Part shown: in pieces, positions 17,460 through 26,935 of the stretch
How positions within the stretch are numbered: the first letter of the stretch is position 1
Layout: the number at the start of each line of letters is the position of its first letter
Origin: Aequorivita aquimaris
GTDB lineage: Bacteria > Bacteroidota > Bacteroidia > Flavobacteriales > Flavobacteriaceae
DNA length: 64,000 nucleotides
Direction of reading: 5' to 3'
Assembly (NCBI RefSeq): GCF_001573155.1
Contig: NZ_JRWG01000001.1
Location: 434,001-498,000 of the forward strand
Notes under the pieces: model-generated
Told to the model about the DNA's origin: nothing
The model's database searches: none
Seen by the model: only the letters and a program-made list of their open reading frames with translations
Translations under genes and position numbers: made by a program

Positions 17460-18731
17460 GTGAAAAAAATAATACTGATTTTACTCGGCCTTATTTTATT
17501 TATTATCGCCATAATTTACTTCTCCTTATGGAGTCATCCCGATACCGGACACACTGATGTTTTAGTGGGGAAACAAAATGTGGAAACCTTAAATTTTAAA
17601 GATCTGGATAGCGTTAACGTGGCTGCGGCAACCATGTATGAGGGAGCGTTGCTAAAAGAGGTTATGCAAGGTGAGCAATACAGAGCGGAATGGGCAGTCC
17701 CGGTGAAGGTACCTGTGCTTCTTTTGGACCGGACCTATGGAGGGCTAACCATATTAAAAAAAGGAGGTGGAAAACAAACAAAATCGTTACGACTTAAAAG
17801 TGGCAAAGGTCTGGTTTACACCTTACGAAGTGTTGCAAAAGATCCTGAACCGCTCATACCTGAATTCGCCAAAACATTGGGAATTGAGAATTTAATAATT
17901 GACGGCATTACCGCCCAGCATCCTTATGGAGCCATGGTTGTGGCAAAACTAGCTGAGGCGGTCCACTTGCCTCATACGCACCCACGGTTGGTATTTGTTC
18001 CTAACCAAGAGGCTTTGGGAAAATACAATGAAGGCTTTGGCAATAAACTGTACTGGCTGGAATATGAAACCGAAGGTGAAGAAAATTGGTCAGCGTTTGA
18101 AAATATTATTTCTATAATCGACACGGAGGAATTACAGGAGCAAAAATTCAAACACCGGGATAAATTACATATTGATACCCCGGCACTGGTAAGAAACAGG
18201 CTTTTTGATATTGTAATAGGCGATTGGGATCGCCACGCCAAGCAATGGGGATGGTTTTTACAAAAAAAGAAAGACCAATATATCGCCATACCACTTGCAA
18301 GTGATAGGGACAATGCTTTTTTTACCATTGACGGCCTGTTACCCAGCATTATTTCATCCAAAAATGTACAGCCTCGATTGCGTCCATTTCAGGAGGAAGT
18401 AGATTATATGCCCGGGCTGGTATATCCTTTTGATATCTATTTTTTAAAGGGGGTGCCAAAGGAAACATTCCAGGCTCAGGCAGCATATATCAAAACCCAT
18501 TTAACAGATGCGGCTATAGACCACGCATTAGCCACTTGGCCAAAGGAAATTCATCAATTGCATGGCAAGGAAATAAGGGATATTTTAATTGCTCGGCGTA
18601 ACAATTTGGATCGTTATGCTTTGGAGTTCTATAAGGTGCTACAAAGCAAAAATTTTCTAACCCAGCCTTTAAAGGGATCTGACGATGCTGATGTGCCCAG
18701 GGATCTACACAAATGTTTTGAATGTTTATAG
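17460..18731 (+). CDS. Membrane-anchored protein with kinase-like fold motifs
   Basis: The 423-residue product begins at GTG with one membrane helix (residues 3-24), so the rest is probably periplasmic. Two motifs resemble atypical kinases of the HipA/FAM20/PI-kinase kind: GDWDRHAKQW at about 254 (catalytic loop with Asp and His) and SDRDNAF at about 281 (a DFG-like metal site). Upstream, GGLTILKKGGGKQTKSLRLK and YTLRSV could be the nucleotide-binding lobe. Similar segments occur in large Bacteroidota metallophosphoesterase proteins, by recollection. No substrate is suggested by the context. Kinase activity is inference and was not tested against any profile. Confidence 0.5.
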   Translation: MKKIILILLGLILFIIAIIYFSLWSHPDTGHTDVLVGKQNVETLNFKDLDSVNVAAATMYEGALLKEVMQGEQYRAEWAVPVKVPVLLLDRTYGGLTILKKGGGKQTKSLRLKSGKGLVYTLRSVAKDPEPLIPEFAKTLGIENLIIDGITAQHPYGAMVVAKLAEAVHLPHTHPRLVFVPNQEALGKYNEGFGNKLYWLEYETEGEENWSAFENIISIIDTEELQEQKFKHRDKLHIDTPALVRNRLFDIVIGDWDRHAKQWGWFLQKKKDQYIAIPLASDRDNAFFTIDGLLPSIISSKNVQPRLRPFQEEVDYMPGLVYPFDIYFLKGVPKETFQAQAAYIKTHLTDAAIDHALATWPKEIHQLHGKEIRDILIARRNNLDRYALEFYKVLQSKNFLTQPLKGSDDADVPRDLHKCFECL

Positions 18732-18752
18732 CGGGTGGTGTTAACAGCGCTT

Positions 18753-18930
18753 GGGATTGCTTCACTGCGTTCGCAATGACGCTTATGCGCATGGTTAAAG
18801 GAGGTCATTGCGAAGGAGCGACCCAAGGAGCGACTGAAGCAGTCTGTTGGCTGCATTGCCTAACCCTCAGGAGATTGCTTCGCTGCGCTCGCAATGAAGG
18901 CAAGGGGAGATTGCTTCGCTTCGCAATGAC
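18753..18930. repeat. Cluster of four REP-like palindromic elements
   Basis: Four related copies of a roughly 25-43 bp element are clustered: GATTGCTTCACTGCGTTCGC at 18755, an inverted copy beginning GTCATTGCGAAGGAGCG at 18804, GATTGCTTCGCTGCGCTCGC at 18873, and a shortened copy ending at 18930. The consensus GTCATTGCGAGCGAAGCGAAGCAATC is a dispersed repeat known from many genomes. The cluster lies between two converging genes, a usual REP position. Confidence 0.85.
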
Positions 18931-18939
18931 CTTCGGCTC

Positions 18940-20103
18940 TTAATGATCGTGCCCCCCTCCTTCTTCCTGTAAGAGCACAAATGCACCTTTGGTTAAAAAC
19001 TTGGTTTCAGGTTTAAATTTCTCAGATTTCCCAATCACTGTGAAGCCATTGTAAGTTGCTCCAATTTTTACTTCCACGGGAAGGATTTCAAATTCGTCGG
19101 CAGTTTCATTTTCAATTTTTAACACGTAGTGTTTCCCTTCCATTTCCACCACGGCGTTTTCCGGAAGCGCCCACTGGTCTGAAGTGCCCGTAACAATCTG
19201 CGCCTCAACAAACATTCCGGCAGTGAAGTTTTGCTCATCCTTTTCATCTATATGCCCGTGGACCAAAGAAGTTCTGTTGTTCGGGTCAATGGAAGTTCCC
19301 ACTAAATGTACCTCGCCCTTAAAAACTTCTTTTGAGGCCTCAGGCACCGTAAATAAAATTTCCTGTTTCTTTTTAAGCTGTAGGAGATCTTTTTCAAAAA
19401 CCTTTAATTCCAAGTGGATATGGTCTGTATTCATAATTTCCATAATCTTATCGGCCGGGGAAACGTAGGTACCCGTGTTTACAAAAACCTGGGTCACGTT
19501 GCCGTCTATGGGACTGTAAATATTTACAGCTGAAACGATATTTCCCGCTTGGACCGATGCTGGATTTATATTCAACATTTCAAGGTTTTTCTTGAGGCTG
19601 TTGTAGCGCGCCAAATTGGATTTGTATTCGCTTTCGGCTTTTAGAAAACTTTTTTGGGAAGTGATTTTTTCATCAAACATAATCTTCTGCCGCTCGAACT
19701 CCGATTTTAAATAGGAAAGCTGCTCGGCGGTTTCCAGATAATTCTGTTGCATGGTGATAAACTCAGGATTTTCAAGGGTTACCAAACGCTGCCCCTTGGA
19801 GACTTTATTGCCAACCAACAACGGCGTGTTTTTAATATATCCGCCCGCGAAGGCACTTATCACCGCCCGGCTCTGTGGCGGCACGTCAATCATCCCGCTG
19901 GTTTGCACGGTTTCCGCAAAGGGTTTTTCGGTGAGTTGGCCTACCTCCATCTTTGCATTTTCAAACTGTGCTTTTGAAAGATGGATTATTCCTGAATTAT
20001 TTTCTTCCGAAGCCATTTCAAGAGTGGCTTCTTCTGTTTTTGAATTGTTGCAGGCCGCCAAAACTAAAATGGAAAGCAACAAAAGTGATTTTATATAGTT
20101 CAT
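18940..20103 (-). CDS. RND efflux periplasmic adaptor, CusB/CzcB type
   Basis: The 387-residue lipoprotein (lipobox LAAC, Cys18) is the membrane-fusion subunit linking the inner-membrane RND pump to the outer-membrane channel. It shows the HlyD-like arrangement: a barrel-sandwich half (SRAVISAFAGGYIKNTPLLVGNKVSKGQ), a coiled-coil hairpin (about 115-165) and the second half (IYSPIDGNVTQVFVNTG). A GGGHDH tail is probably metal-binding. It follows the pump gene after 11 bp. Heavy-metal (Cu, Zn, Co, Cd or Ni) export is expected; the metal is unknown. Confidence 0.92.
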   Translation of the reverse strand: MNYIKSLLLLSILVLAACNNSKTEEATLEMASEENNSGIIHLSKAQFENAKMEVGQLTEKPFAETVQTSGMIDVPPQSRAVISAFAGGYIKNTPLLVGNKVSKGQRLVTLENPEFITMQQNYLETAEQLSYLKSEFERQKIMFDEKITSQKSFLKAESEYKSNLARYNSLKKNLEMLNINPASVQAGNIVSAVNIYSPIDGNVTQVFVNTGTYVSPADKIMEIMNTDHIHLELKVFEKDLLQLKKKQEILFTVPEASKEVFKGEVHLVGTSIDPNNRTSLVHGHIDEKDEQNFTAGMFVEAQIVTGTSDQWALPENAVVEMEGKHYVLKIENETADEFEILPVEVKIGATYNGFTVIGKSEKFKPETKFLTKGAFVLLQEEGGGHDH

Positions 20104-20114
20104 AACGAATATTT

Positions 20115-23100
20115 TTAGAGTATTAAATAGTTAAGGGCGATGACCGCCTGATTGTAATTGTTCAGATTTTCGAGGTATTGCAGTTCAATTTCATAAGCGT
20201 TTTCAAGGCTTTGGATGTATTGAAAGAAGTCTATCTCCCCATTTTTAAAACCGATGTTTGCCGTTTTTAAAATTTCCTCGGAAAGAGATTTTCCCTCGGT
20301 TTCATAATAACTCAGTGCTTCTTCATATTTTGAAACCTCGTTGAGCAATTGAAGTTTTCGTGAATTGAGTTGGATTTTATAATCCTCAGCTTGCTGCTGG
20401 CTTACGTCCGCCGCAATTTTGGAAGCTTTTATTTTTGAGGCATTCCCGCTAAAGAGCAACGGAATCTTAAGCCCTATTTGATAGGCATACAGATTTTGGC
20501 TCAAACCGGAATTGCTTCCCAGAGAGTAGGAAAGACTGATATCTGGTAACAAATGCTGTTTTTCAAGACTGCGCTTTGCATTAAAAAAATCTGTTCTATT
20601 TTCATAATAATCTATTGCTGGGTGCGCTTCCATACTTGAAAGTGAAAGTTTCAGTTTTTCCAAAGTTTGGGTTGAAACTTGCAAGCTATCCTGGGATTGA
20701 ACAACTGCCTTCAAACGTTCCCTTGCAATCCGCACATCTTCCCTACTCTGCCTATAATCGGTTTCCAACTGTCGCTGTTTTGCCCTGGCGGTTATCTTTT
20801 CCAGATAATTGGTTTCCCCAAGCTCAAAACGGCGTTGGGCAGCGTGGGCAAAATTTTGGTAGAGACTGTCCAAGCTTTGATAAACACGTTCCCTGTTTTT
20901 TTCAAATTGAAACTGATAATAGGCAGCGGCCACCAAACCTTCCGTTTTTCGCTTTTGAAGTTCGTATTGACTGCTTTGCATTTCAAACTGACGCTTGTTT
21001 ACATTTTTTTCAGCGAAATAAACCGTTGGAAAAAGAAAGCCCTGCTGCACGCCAAAAACTTCGAGCGGCTCGTTGTTTGGTCCTAAATCATTTTCATTGA
21101 ATTCATAAAAGACCGTAGTTTTATCAAAACTGAAAGCACTCCCTATCAGGGCATTTGCTTCCTCTTTCTGAAGCGAAGCGGCTTTTAGGCCAGCATTGTT
21201 TTCCAAAGCCATTTGCTGTAAGTCTTCCAATGTTTTCGGGGATTCCTGCGCCATTCCCGAAAAACCAAACAAGAAAATAAGTATGGCCACAGGCAACTTT
21301 TTACCTTTTCTTTTTAAACTGATTATTTTTTTATCTGAATCAAAAATTGAATAGAGCACCGGCAACACAAGCAAGGTTAGAATGGTAGCGGTTATTAAGC
21401 CGCCAATGACCACGGTTGCCAAGGGTCTTTGCACCTCAGCCCCGGCGTTTGTTGAAACGGCCATCGGCAAAAACCCAAGGGCGGCAGCCGAAGCAGTCAA
21501 CAGCACCGCCCGCAGTCGGTCTTTTGTTCCCTGTACTATCAGTTCCTTTTTATCTGTCATACCTTCTTTTTTGAGTTCCTTAAAATGTTCTATCAGCACA
21601 ATGCCGTTGAGCACCGCAATTCCGAAGAGGGCAATAAAGCCGACCCCTGCCGAGATGCTAAAGGGCATATCGCGCAGCCAGAGCAGCAAAACGCCACCCA
21701 CCGCCGCCAAGGGTATGGCGGAATAAATCATCAGAGCCTCCTTGACCGAATTAAAGGCGAAATACAGCATCACGAATATCAGCAGCAAGGCCACGGGTAC
21801 GGCTATCAGCAGGCGGTCCTTGGCGCTTTGTAGGTTTTCAAATTGCCCGCCGTAATCGATAGTGTAGCCCACGGGCAGCTTGATGTTGGCGTCAATCAAT
21901 TCCTGTACATCGTCCACCACACTTTGCAGGTCGCGGCTCCGCACGTTGATGCCGACTACAATCCTGCGTTTGGTATCGTCGCGTGAGATTTTTGCCGCGC
22001 CCTTTGCGTATTTAATTTCCGCCAGTTCGCGCAGGGGCACTTTTTCCCCGGAAGGGGTATCCACATATAGGTTTTGCAGGTTTGAAAGGTCGCGGCGGTT
22101 GTTTTCGTCCAGCCGTACCACGAGGTCGAAGCGCTTTTCGCCCTCAAAAATGCTGCCCATGGATTTCCCCGCAAAGCCCATGGCAATCATTTCGTTTAAA
22201 TCTTCAATGTTTAGGCCGTAGCGGGCAATTTTGGCACGGTTGAAAGAGACGTTCATCTCTGGCAGGCCGGCTACTTTTTCGACAATAATATCATCTGCGC
22301 CTTCCACATTTTCCACAAGGTTTTTTATTTCGTTGCCAAGGCTGCTGAGCAGGTCGAGGTCTTCCCCAAAAATCTTGATGGCGATGTCGGCGCGAACCCC
22401 TGTGATAAGCTCGTTAAAGCGCATCTCGATGGGCTGGGTGAACTCCACTTCCATCCCGGGGATTATCGCGAGGGCTTCCTTAAATTTTTCTGCCAGTTCG
22501 TTTTTGCTCTTGGCAGAGACCCATTCCTTTTTGGGTTTTAGGGTGATGATTACGTCGCTTTCCTCCATAGACATGGGATCCGTGGGCACTTCGGCGGCAC
22601 CGATACGGCTTACCACCTGGTCCACTTCGGGGAAATTGTCTATCAGGATTTTTTCAATCTGGGTGGTGATGGCAATGGTATTGCTAAGGGAGGTTCCCGT
22701 TTTCAGCACGGGCTGGATAACAAAATCGCCTTCGTCCAAGGTTGGGATAAACTCCCCTCCCATAGTTGAAAAGATATAGATGGTTGCCGCAAGTATCAGC
22801 ACCGCAACGCCCAACACCAACTTTTTCGCGCCCAAGGCCCAGCGGATTGTGGGTTCGTAAAAGCGATTTAGGAAAGCCATAATGCGGACGGAAATATTTC
22901 TTTTGGAAGCTACCGTGGGCTTTAAAAACACCGAGGCGGCCACGGGCACATAGGTGAAACAGAGCAGCATGGCGCCGATGAGGGCGAAGCTGAAGGTCTG
23001 CGCCATCGGGATAAACATTTTGCCCTCCACCCCGCTGAGGGAGAGAATTGGGATAAAAACAATCAAAATAATCAACTGCCCGAAAATGGCGGAATTCATC

Positions 23101-24446
23101 ATTTTTGAGGAGCTTTTCACGGTAAGCTCGTCTTTTTCCATTTGCCTTTCGGAAGAAGGAAGGGCATTTAGCTTTGGTGCGTGCTTGCTGATTTTAAAGG
23201 CGACAAATTCTACGATGATTACTGCCCCGTCTATGATAATTCCAAAGTCGATGGCGCCCATACTCATTAAGTTGGCATCCACGCCAAAGAGATACATCAT
23301 GGAGAGCGTGAAGAGTAGCGACAGCGGAATAACCGAGGCCACCACGAGCCCCGAGCGGAAATTCCCCAACAATAGCACTACTACAAAAATCACTATCAGC
23401 ACCCCAAGAATGAGGTTTTCGGCAATGGTAAAGGTGGTTTTCCCGATGAGCACGCTCCTATCGAGAAAGGGATTGATGTACACGCCTTCGGGCAGGGATT
23501 CGGATATTTCGGCCACCCGGTCCTGCACATCCTTGATAACCTGATTGGAGTTGGCGTCCTTTAACATCATTACCTGGCCGAGGATTTTTTCGCCTTGGCC
23601 GTTGCCGGTAATGGCGCCAAAACGGGGGGCGCTTCCAAATTGCACTTTGGCGATATCCTTCACATAAATAGGAAAGCCGTTCTCGTTTTTTACCACTATA
23701 TTTCGGATGTCCTCCAAAGAGGTAATCAGCCCTTCGCCCCGAATAAAATAGGCTTGGTTTTCCTTTTCAATATAACTTCCACCAGAAACGCTGTTGTTCT
23801 TTTCCAAGGCGGTGAAGACTTCCGTGGCCGTGATGTTCATGGCGTTCAGCTTATGGGTGTTGATGGCCACCTCGTACTGTTTTAAATGGCCGCCCCAAGT
23901 GTTTACCTCCACCACCCCGGGAATGCCGGAGAGTTGGCGTTTTACGATCCAGTCCTGGATGGTGCGCAGTTCGGTGTCGGTATAGGCGTTCTCATAGCCC
24001 GGTCTCACGTCGAGAATGTATTGGTATATCTCGCCCAGCCCCGTGGTTATCGGGCCCATTTGCGGCGTGCCGAAACCTTCGGGAATGTTTTCGGAGGCCG
24101 ATTGTATCTTTTCGGCTATGAGTTGGCGTGGCAGATAGGTGCCTAGATTTTCCTCAAAAACAATAGTAACCACCGACAGTCCAAATTTTGAAACGGAACG
24201 GATTTCCTTTACACCCGGCAAATTCGCCATTTCCAGTTCCACGGGATAGGTAATGAATTGCTCCATATCCTGGGTGGAAAGGTTGCGGGAAGTGGTAATT
24301 ACCTGCACCTGGTTGTTGGTAACATCGGGCACGGCACCAATGGAAAGCTGGGTGAGCGAAAACACCCCAAATCCTATGAGCACAAGAGTAAGCAAGCCGA
24401 TAATGAGCTTGTTGTTTATACTGAATTGAATGATTTTAGTTAGCAT
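20115..24446 (-). CDS. CusA/CzcA heavy-metal RND pump fused to a TolC-like outer-membrane channel
   Basis: The first 1040 or so residues are a complete HME-RND proton antiporter with twelve membrane helices, including the GAIDFGIIIDGAVIIVE segment with the proton-relay acids. A short basic linker (KRKGKK) leads to a hydrophobic stretch ending GMAQ at about 1066, like a signal peptide with its cleavage site. The remaining 377 residues resemble the CzcC/TolC outer-membrane factor with long coiled-coil helices. The fusion is known in Bacteroidota. Cleavage at the internal signal would release a free channel. The adaptor gene is downstream. Confidence 0.93.
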   Translation of the reverse strand: MLTKIIQFSINNKLIIGLLTLVLIGFGVFSLTQLSIGAVPDVTNNQVQVITTSRNLSTQDMEQFITYPVELEMANLPGVKEIRSVSKFGLSVVTIVFEENLGTYLPRQLIAEKIQSASENIPEGFGTPQMGPITTGLGEIYQYILDVRPGYENAYTDTELRTIQDWIVKRQLSGIPGVVEVNTWGGHLKQYEVAINTHKLNAMNITATEVFTALEKNNSVSGGSYIEKENQAYFIRGEGLITSLEDIRNIVVKNENGFPIYVKDIAKVQFGSAPRFGAITGNGQGEKILGQVMMLKDANSNQVIKDVQDRVAEISESLPEGVYINPFLDRSVLIGKTTFTIAENLILGVLIVIFVVVLLLGNFRSGLVVASVIPLSLLFTLSMMYLFGVDANLMSMGAIDFGIIIDGAVIIVEFVAFKISKHAPKLNALPSSERQMEKDELTVKSSSKMMNSAIFGQLIILIVFIPILSLSGVEGKMFIPMAQTFSFALIGAMLLCFTYVPVAASVFLKPTVASKRNISVRIMAFLNRFYEPTIRWALGAKKLVLGVAVLILAATIYIFSTMGGEFIPTLDEGDFVIQPVLKTGTSLSNTIAITTQIEKILIDNFPEVDQVVSRIGAAEVPTDPMSMEESDVIITLKPKKEWVSAKSKNELAEKFKEALAIIPGMEVEFTQPIEMRFNELITGVRADIAIKIFGEDLDLLSSLGNEIKNLVENVEGADDIIVEKVAGLPEMNVSFNRAKIARYGLNIEDLNEMIAMGFAGKSMGSIFEGEKRFDLVVRLDENNRRDLSNLQNLYVDTPSGEKVPLRELAEIKYAKGAAKISRDDTKRRIVVGINVRSRDLQSVVDDVQELIDANIKLPVGYTIDYGGQFENLQSAKDRLLIAVPVALLLIFVMLYFAFNSVKEALMIYSAIPLAAVGGVLLLWLRDMPFSISAGVGFIALFGIAVLNGIVLIEHFKELKKEGMTDKKELIVQGTKDRLRAVLLTASAAALGFLPMAVSTNAGAEVQRPLATVVIGGLITATILTLLVLPVLYSIFDSDKKIISLKRKGKKLPVAILIFLFGFSGMAQESPKTLEDLQQMALENNAGLKAASLQKEEANALIGSAFSFDKTTVFYEFNENDLGPNNEPLEVFGVQQGFLFPTVYFAEKNVNKRQFEMQSSQYELQKRKTEGLVAAAYYQFQFEKNRERVYQSLDSLYQNFAHAAQRRFELGETNYLEKITARAKQRQLETDYRQSREDVRIARERLKAVVQSQDSLQVSTQTLEKLKLSLSSMEAHPAIDYYENRTDFFNAKRSLEKQHLLPDISLSYSLGSNSGLSQNLYAYQIGLKIPLLFSGNASKIKASKIAADVSQQQAEDYKIQLNSRKLQLLNEVSKYEEALSYYETEGKSLSEEILKTANIGFKNGEIDFFQYIQSLENAYEIELQYLENLNNYNQAVIALNYLIL

Positions 24447-24588
24447 AACAAATTATGGTTTTATCAACTTCAACATAAAACTGTTGAAAATCGAAATAAT
24501 AAAAATTGATACTGACCGCTTTTAAAGCGATAAATGGTGGCCTCTAGAAGAAATTGGAAACGATTATTTCCGAATAAGGCCCGTTTTG

Positions 24589-24987
24589 TTATGCAAACTT
24601 AGGTGGCTGAAAAATTGAGAATTTTTCAAGTGAGGAGTATAGATTTTGATAGTGGAAGGTGTGCGATTGCCGTGCATGTATTTCCACCTTTACAATAGAA
24701 ATTTCAAAAGGAACCAGCACCACATCTGTTGAAAGATGGTGGCAGGAAATATGCTGAAAAGGTAATTCTTCGTGCTCCTCGTCTTCCTCATTGTGATTTT
24801 TCTGGTGCTCCATTTTTAAGGAGCCGTAGTGTTTTTCAACGAAAGTGAAGAAATCGTCGCCGTAATTTTCAGAGTGATATTCGGCGTGCTGGACCAAGCG
24901 CCCAAGCAGAAAAATATCTTGCATGCCAAAACCTACGCTTTGAAAAACGACAAGCAAGGAAAATGATATGGCAAACAGTGATTTCAT
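24589..24987 (-). CDS. Exported His-rich small protein linked to metal efflux
   Basis: This 132-residue protein has an N-terminal hydrophobic signal (residues 1-18) and many His and acidic residues (HQKNHNEEDEEHEE, then HISCHHLS), suggesting metal binding. It lies 142 bp upstream of the CusA-TolC fusion on the same strand, where similar small proteins are found in other Bacteroidota. A periplasmic metal buffer or sensor is plausible. The function is not established. Confidence 0.6.
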   Translation of the reverse strand: MKSLFAISFSLLVVFQSVGFGMQDIFLLGRLVQHAEYHSENYGDDFFTFVEKHYGSLKMEHQKNHNEEDEEHEELPFQHISCHHLSTDVVLVPFEISIVKVEIHARQSHTFHYQNLYSSLEKFSIFQPPKFA

Positions 24988-25040
24988 TCAAAAGGTAAAA
25001 TTAGTCAATAATTATGAATAGTAGGCGCATAGAAATAAGA

Positions 25041-25181
25041 TTACTTGTGAACTTCACGCGTACCCCCATGACCTCCGGCCACAATGAGCAATACTTTAAT
25101 GCTTAAAAAAATAAACTTAAAAAATTGGATGATGGGATTCATCATCACAAAACGTTTGAATTTTGATATTCTCTGTGTCAT
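25041..25181 (-). CDS. Small protein (46 aa) ending in a Gly-His motif
   Basis: An ATG-initiated ORF encodes 46 residues: a basic N-terminus (KFKRF), a hydrophobic middle (FFKFIFLSIKVLLIVAGG) and the tail GGHGGTREVHK. Its position downstream of the sulfide:quinone oxidoreductase and the unusual GGHGGTR tail argue for a real small membrane peptide. I recall similar short Bacteroidota proteins but cannot name a family. Confidence 0.5.
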   Translation of the reverse strand: MTQRISKFKRFVMMNPIIQFFKFIFLSIKVLLIVAGGHGGTREVHK

Positions 25182-25269
25182 TTCTTATTATTTATTTTTA
25201 TTACTATTATTATTGGTTCTTGAATACTACCTATGATTCTCACTTTACTATCTACTGCCTAATGCCTAA

Positions 25270-26727
25270 TTATTCAGGAATTAAATACCAAAAAGGTCTC
25301 ATTTTGGCTTTATAAATAAAGGCATAGTGCAACATAAGTTTCAGCCAATGGCCTGCCAGCCCGATTTCTCCAAAGGTTTTTCCCAGTTTTCTGCCCATGG
25401 TATCTGGATATTTTTTGTAATCTGGCACAATGGGAAAGGTAGTGATACTAACCCCACTGCCCTTTGTGATCCCAAAGCCCGCAGAGGCGATACAGGCCGC
25501 GCCCATATTGCCCATAGAGCCTTTATGGTGCAAGGATTCCGTATTGTTTTTTATACTGTCTATAATATTATCGGCAACCAATTTGGCCGTAATTCCAGAG
25601 GGCATCCCCGTTCTTGGTGGCGCTGGAAAGATTTCGGTGCCATTTGGACTTTTGCGGGGCTTGGAAATGCTATGCGGCGGTGCAAAAGCAATCCCCGGTG
25701 CAAAAATGTTTTGATAGTTTGGGTTTTGATAGGTTTCGGGCCAGTCCTGCACCGTCCAATCTTCATAAGGTTTTGGCGCGTAGTCTGCATCCACGATCAT
25801 AAATCCTTTAAAAAGTTTATCCGTAATGTCGTTATTGTTTTTATCAAAAGCCTTGAATCCGTGGCCAGAGAAGGATGGAATCAGCATCGCAAAATCGTAT
25901 TCAATGGTTTTATATTCCCCGGTCAAAGTTTCATAATGTGCAAGTCCGTCTTCAATTTTATTTACGCCAGCGCCCAGAATCCAATCGATATTGCGATCTT
26001 CAAAAACCATCTCGACCATTTCGTGCGATTTCATAATGTTGCTGCCGTAGCTTAGCAACATACCGTCCATTCCAAAGTCTCCCAATTTATATTCGTTGGA
26101 AATCCAAGTGATTTTAGCTTTGTCGCGAACCTTTTGACGGCGAAGCTCCTGTTCCACATTCAATATATATTCAAAGGCAGCACCTTGGCAGGTAGCCTTT
26201 GCGTGGCCTGTGCCGATAACAATTTTTGCCTCTTTACCCTTTTTCATTTCAGCAATTAGGGCCTGTAAACCTTCATTGGCGTGGTCTGCATGGGTATAGG
26301 TACAAACCGAATACGTTTTGTTTGTTCCGGGGTTCAATCCTTCGGTAGTCTCAAAATTGAGTTTGGGACCTGTGGCGTTTATGAGGTAATCGTAAGTTAT
26401 TCTTTCGGTTTCGCCTTTTTTTTCTGCGGAAACATATTCAGCCACCACAAATGGCTTTTCAGTTTCGCTATCGCCTTCGGGATAAAAGGAGGTAACTTTC
26501 GCCTGCTTAAAACCAATTCCTTTCTTTTTATATAAAGGCGCAAGCGGAAAAAGTATTTCCTTTGATTTCATTCGGCCAATGCCCACCCAGATGTTTGAGG
26601 GAATCCACTGATAATTGCTATTGGGCGAAACCACGATTACTTCGTGGGTCTTGTCCAGTTTTCTGCGAAGGTGTGAGGCAGCTACGTGACCCGAGATTCC
26701 TGCACCCAATATTACGATTTTTGACAT
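25270..26727 (-). CDS. sqr: Sulfide:quinone oxidoreductase-like flavoprotein
   Basis: The 485-residue protein has the FAD-binding motif GAGISGHVAA near residue 8 and family landmarks such as NYQWIPSNIWVGIG, TGPKLNF and PSFSGHGFKAF. Candidate redox cysteines are in KATCQGAAFEYI and in GAACIASAGFG. It would oxidise sulfide to persulfide or polysulfide and pass electrons to the quinone pool at the membrane. Nearby persulfide dioxygenase, rhodanese and cytochrome genes support a sulfide-oxidation role. Upstream DNA shared with upp holds two palindromes. Confidence 0.88.
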   Translation of the reverse strand: MSKIVILGAGISGHVAASHLRRKLDKTHEVIVVSPNSNYQWIPSNIWVGIGRMKSKEILFPLAPLYKKKGIGFKQAKVTSFYPEGDSETEKPFVVAEYVSAEKKGETERITYDYLINATGPKLNFETTEGLNPGTNKTYSVCTYTHADHANEGLQALIAEMKKGKEAKIVIGTGHAKATCQGAAFEYILNVEQELRRQKVRDKAKITWISNEYKLGDFGMDGMLLSYGSNIMKSHEMVEMVFEDRNIDWILGAGVNKIEDGLAHYETLTGEYKTIEYDFAMLIPSFSGHGFKAFDKNNNDITDKLFKGFMIVDADYAPKPYEDWTVQDWPETYQNPNYQNIFAPGIAFAPPHSISKPRKSPNGTEIFPAPPRTGMPSGITAKLVADNIIDSIKNNTESLHHKGSMGNMGAACIASAGFGITKGSGVSITTFPIVPDYKKYPDTMGRKLGKTFGEIGLAGHWLKLMLHYAFIYKAKMRPFWYLIPE

Positions 26728-26777
26728 TTTTCGAAAGTTTTAAATGTCTAATTTACATCAATGAATAAAACCCTAAA

Positions 26778-26791
26778 ATGATTTTAATCAT
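26778..26791. promoter_or_regulatory. Palindrome near the sqr start
   Basis: ATGATTTTAATCAT is a perfect 14-bp palindrome 50 bp before the sqr start codon. Its half-site is close to the Fnr-type TTGAT but the spacing is shorter. It may be a second binding site or chance in AT-rich DNA. Confidence 0.35.
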
Positions 26792-26846
26792 ATAAAATTG
26801 AGACAATTAGACTCTTCAAAATTGATTTTATTTATTTGAAAAAACA

Positions 26847-26860
26847 GTAACTTTTGTTAC
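26847..26860. promoter_or_regulatory. Candidate Crp/Fnr operator, copy 1
   Basis: GTAAC-TTTT-GTTAC is a perfect inverted repeat with a 4-base spacer, located in the divergent sqr-upp region. The same half-sites with the same spacing recur at 30763-30776 next to the Crp/Fnr-type regulator gene. Confidence 0.6.
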
Positions 26861-26935
26861 ACAGCAGAAATATTATTATTGAAATATTCCATTCATCGGC
26901 AAGAAATTATAACTTCGTACCTATTCAGTTAGATT

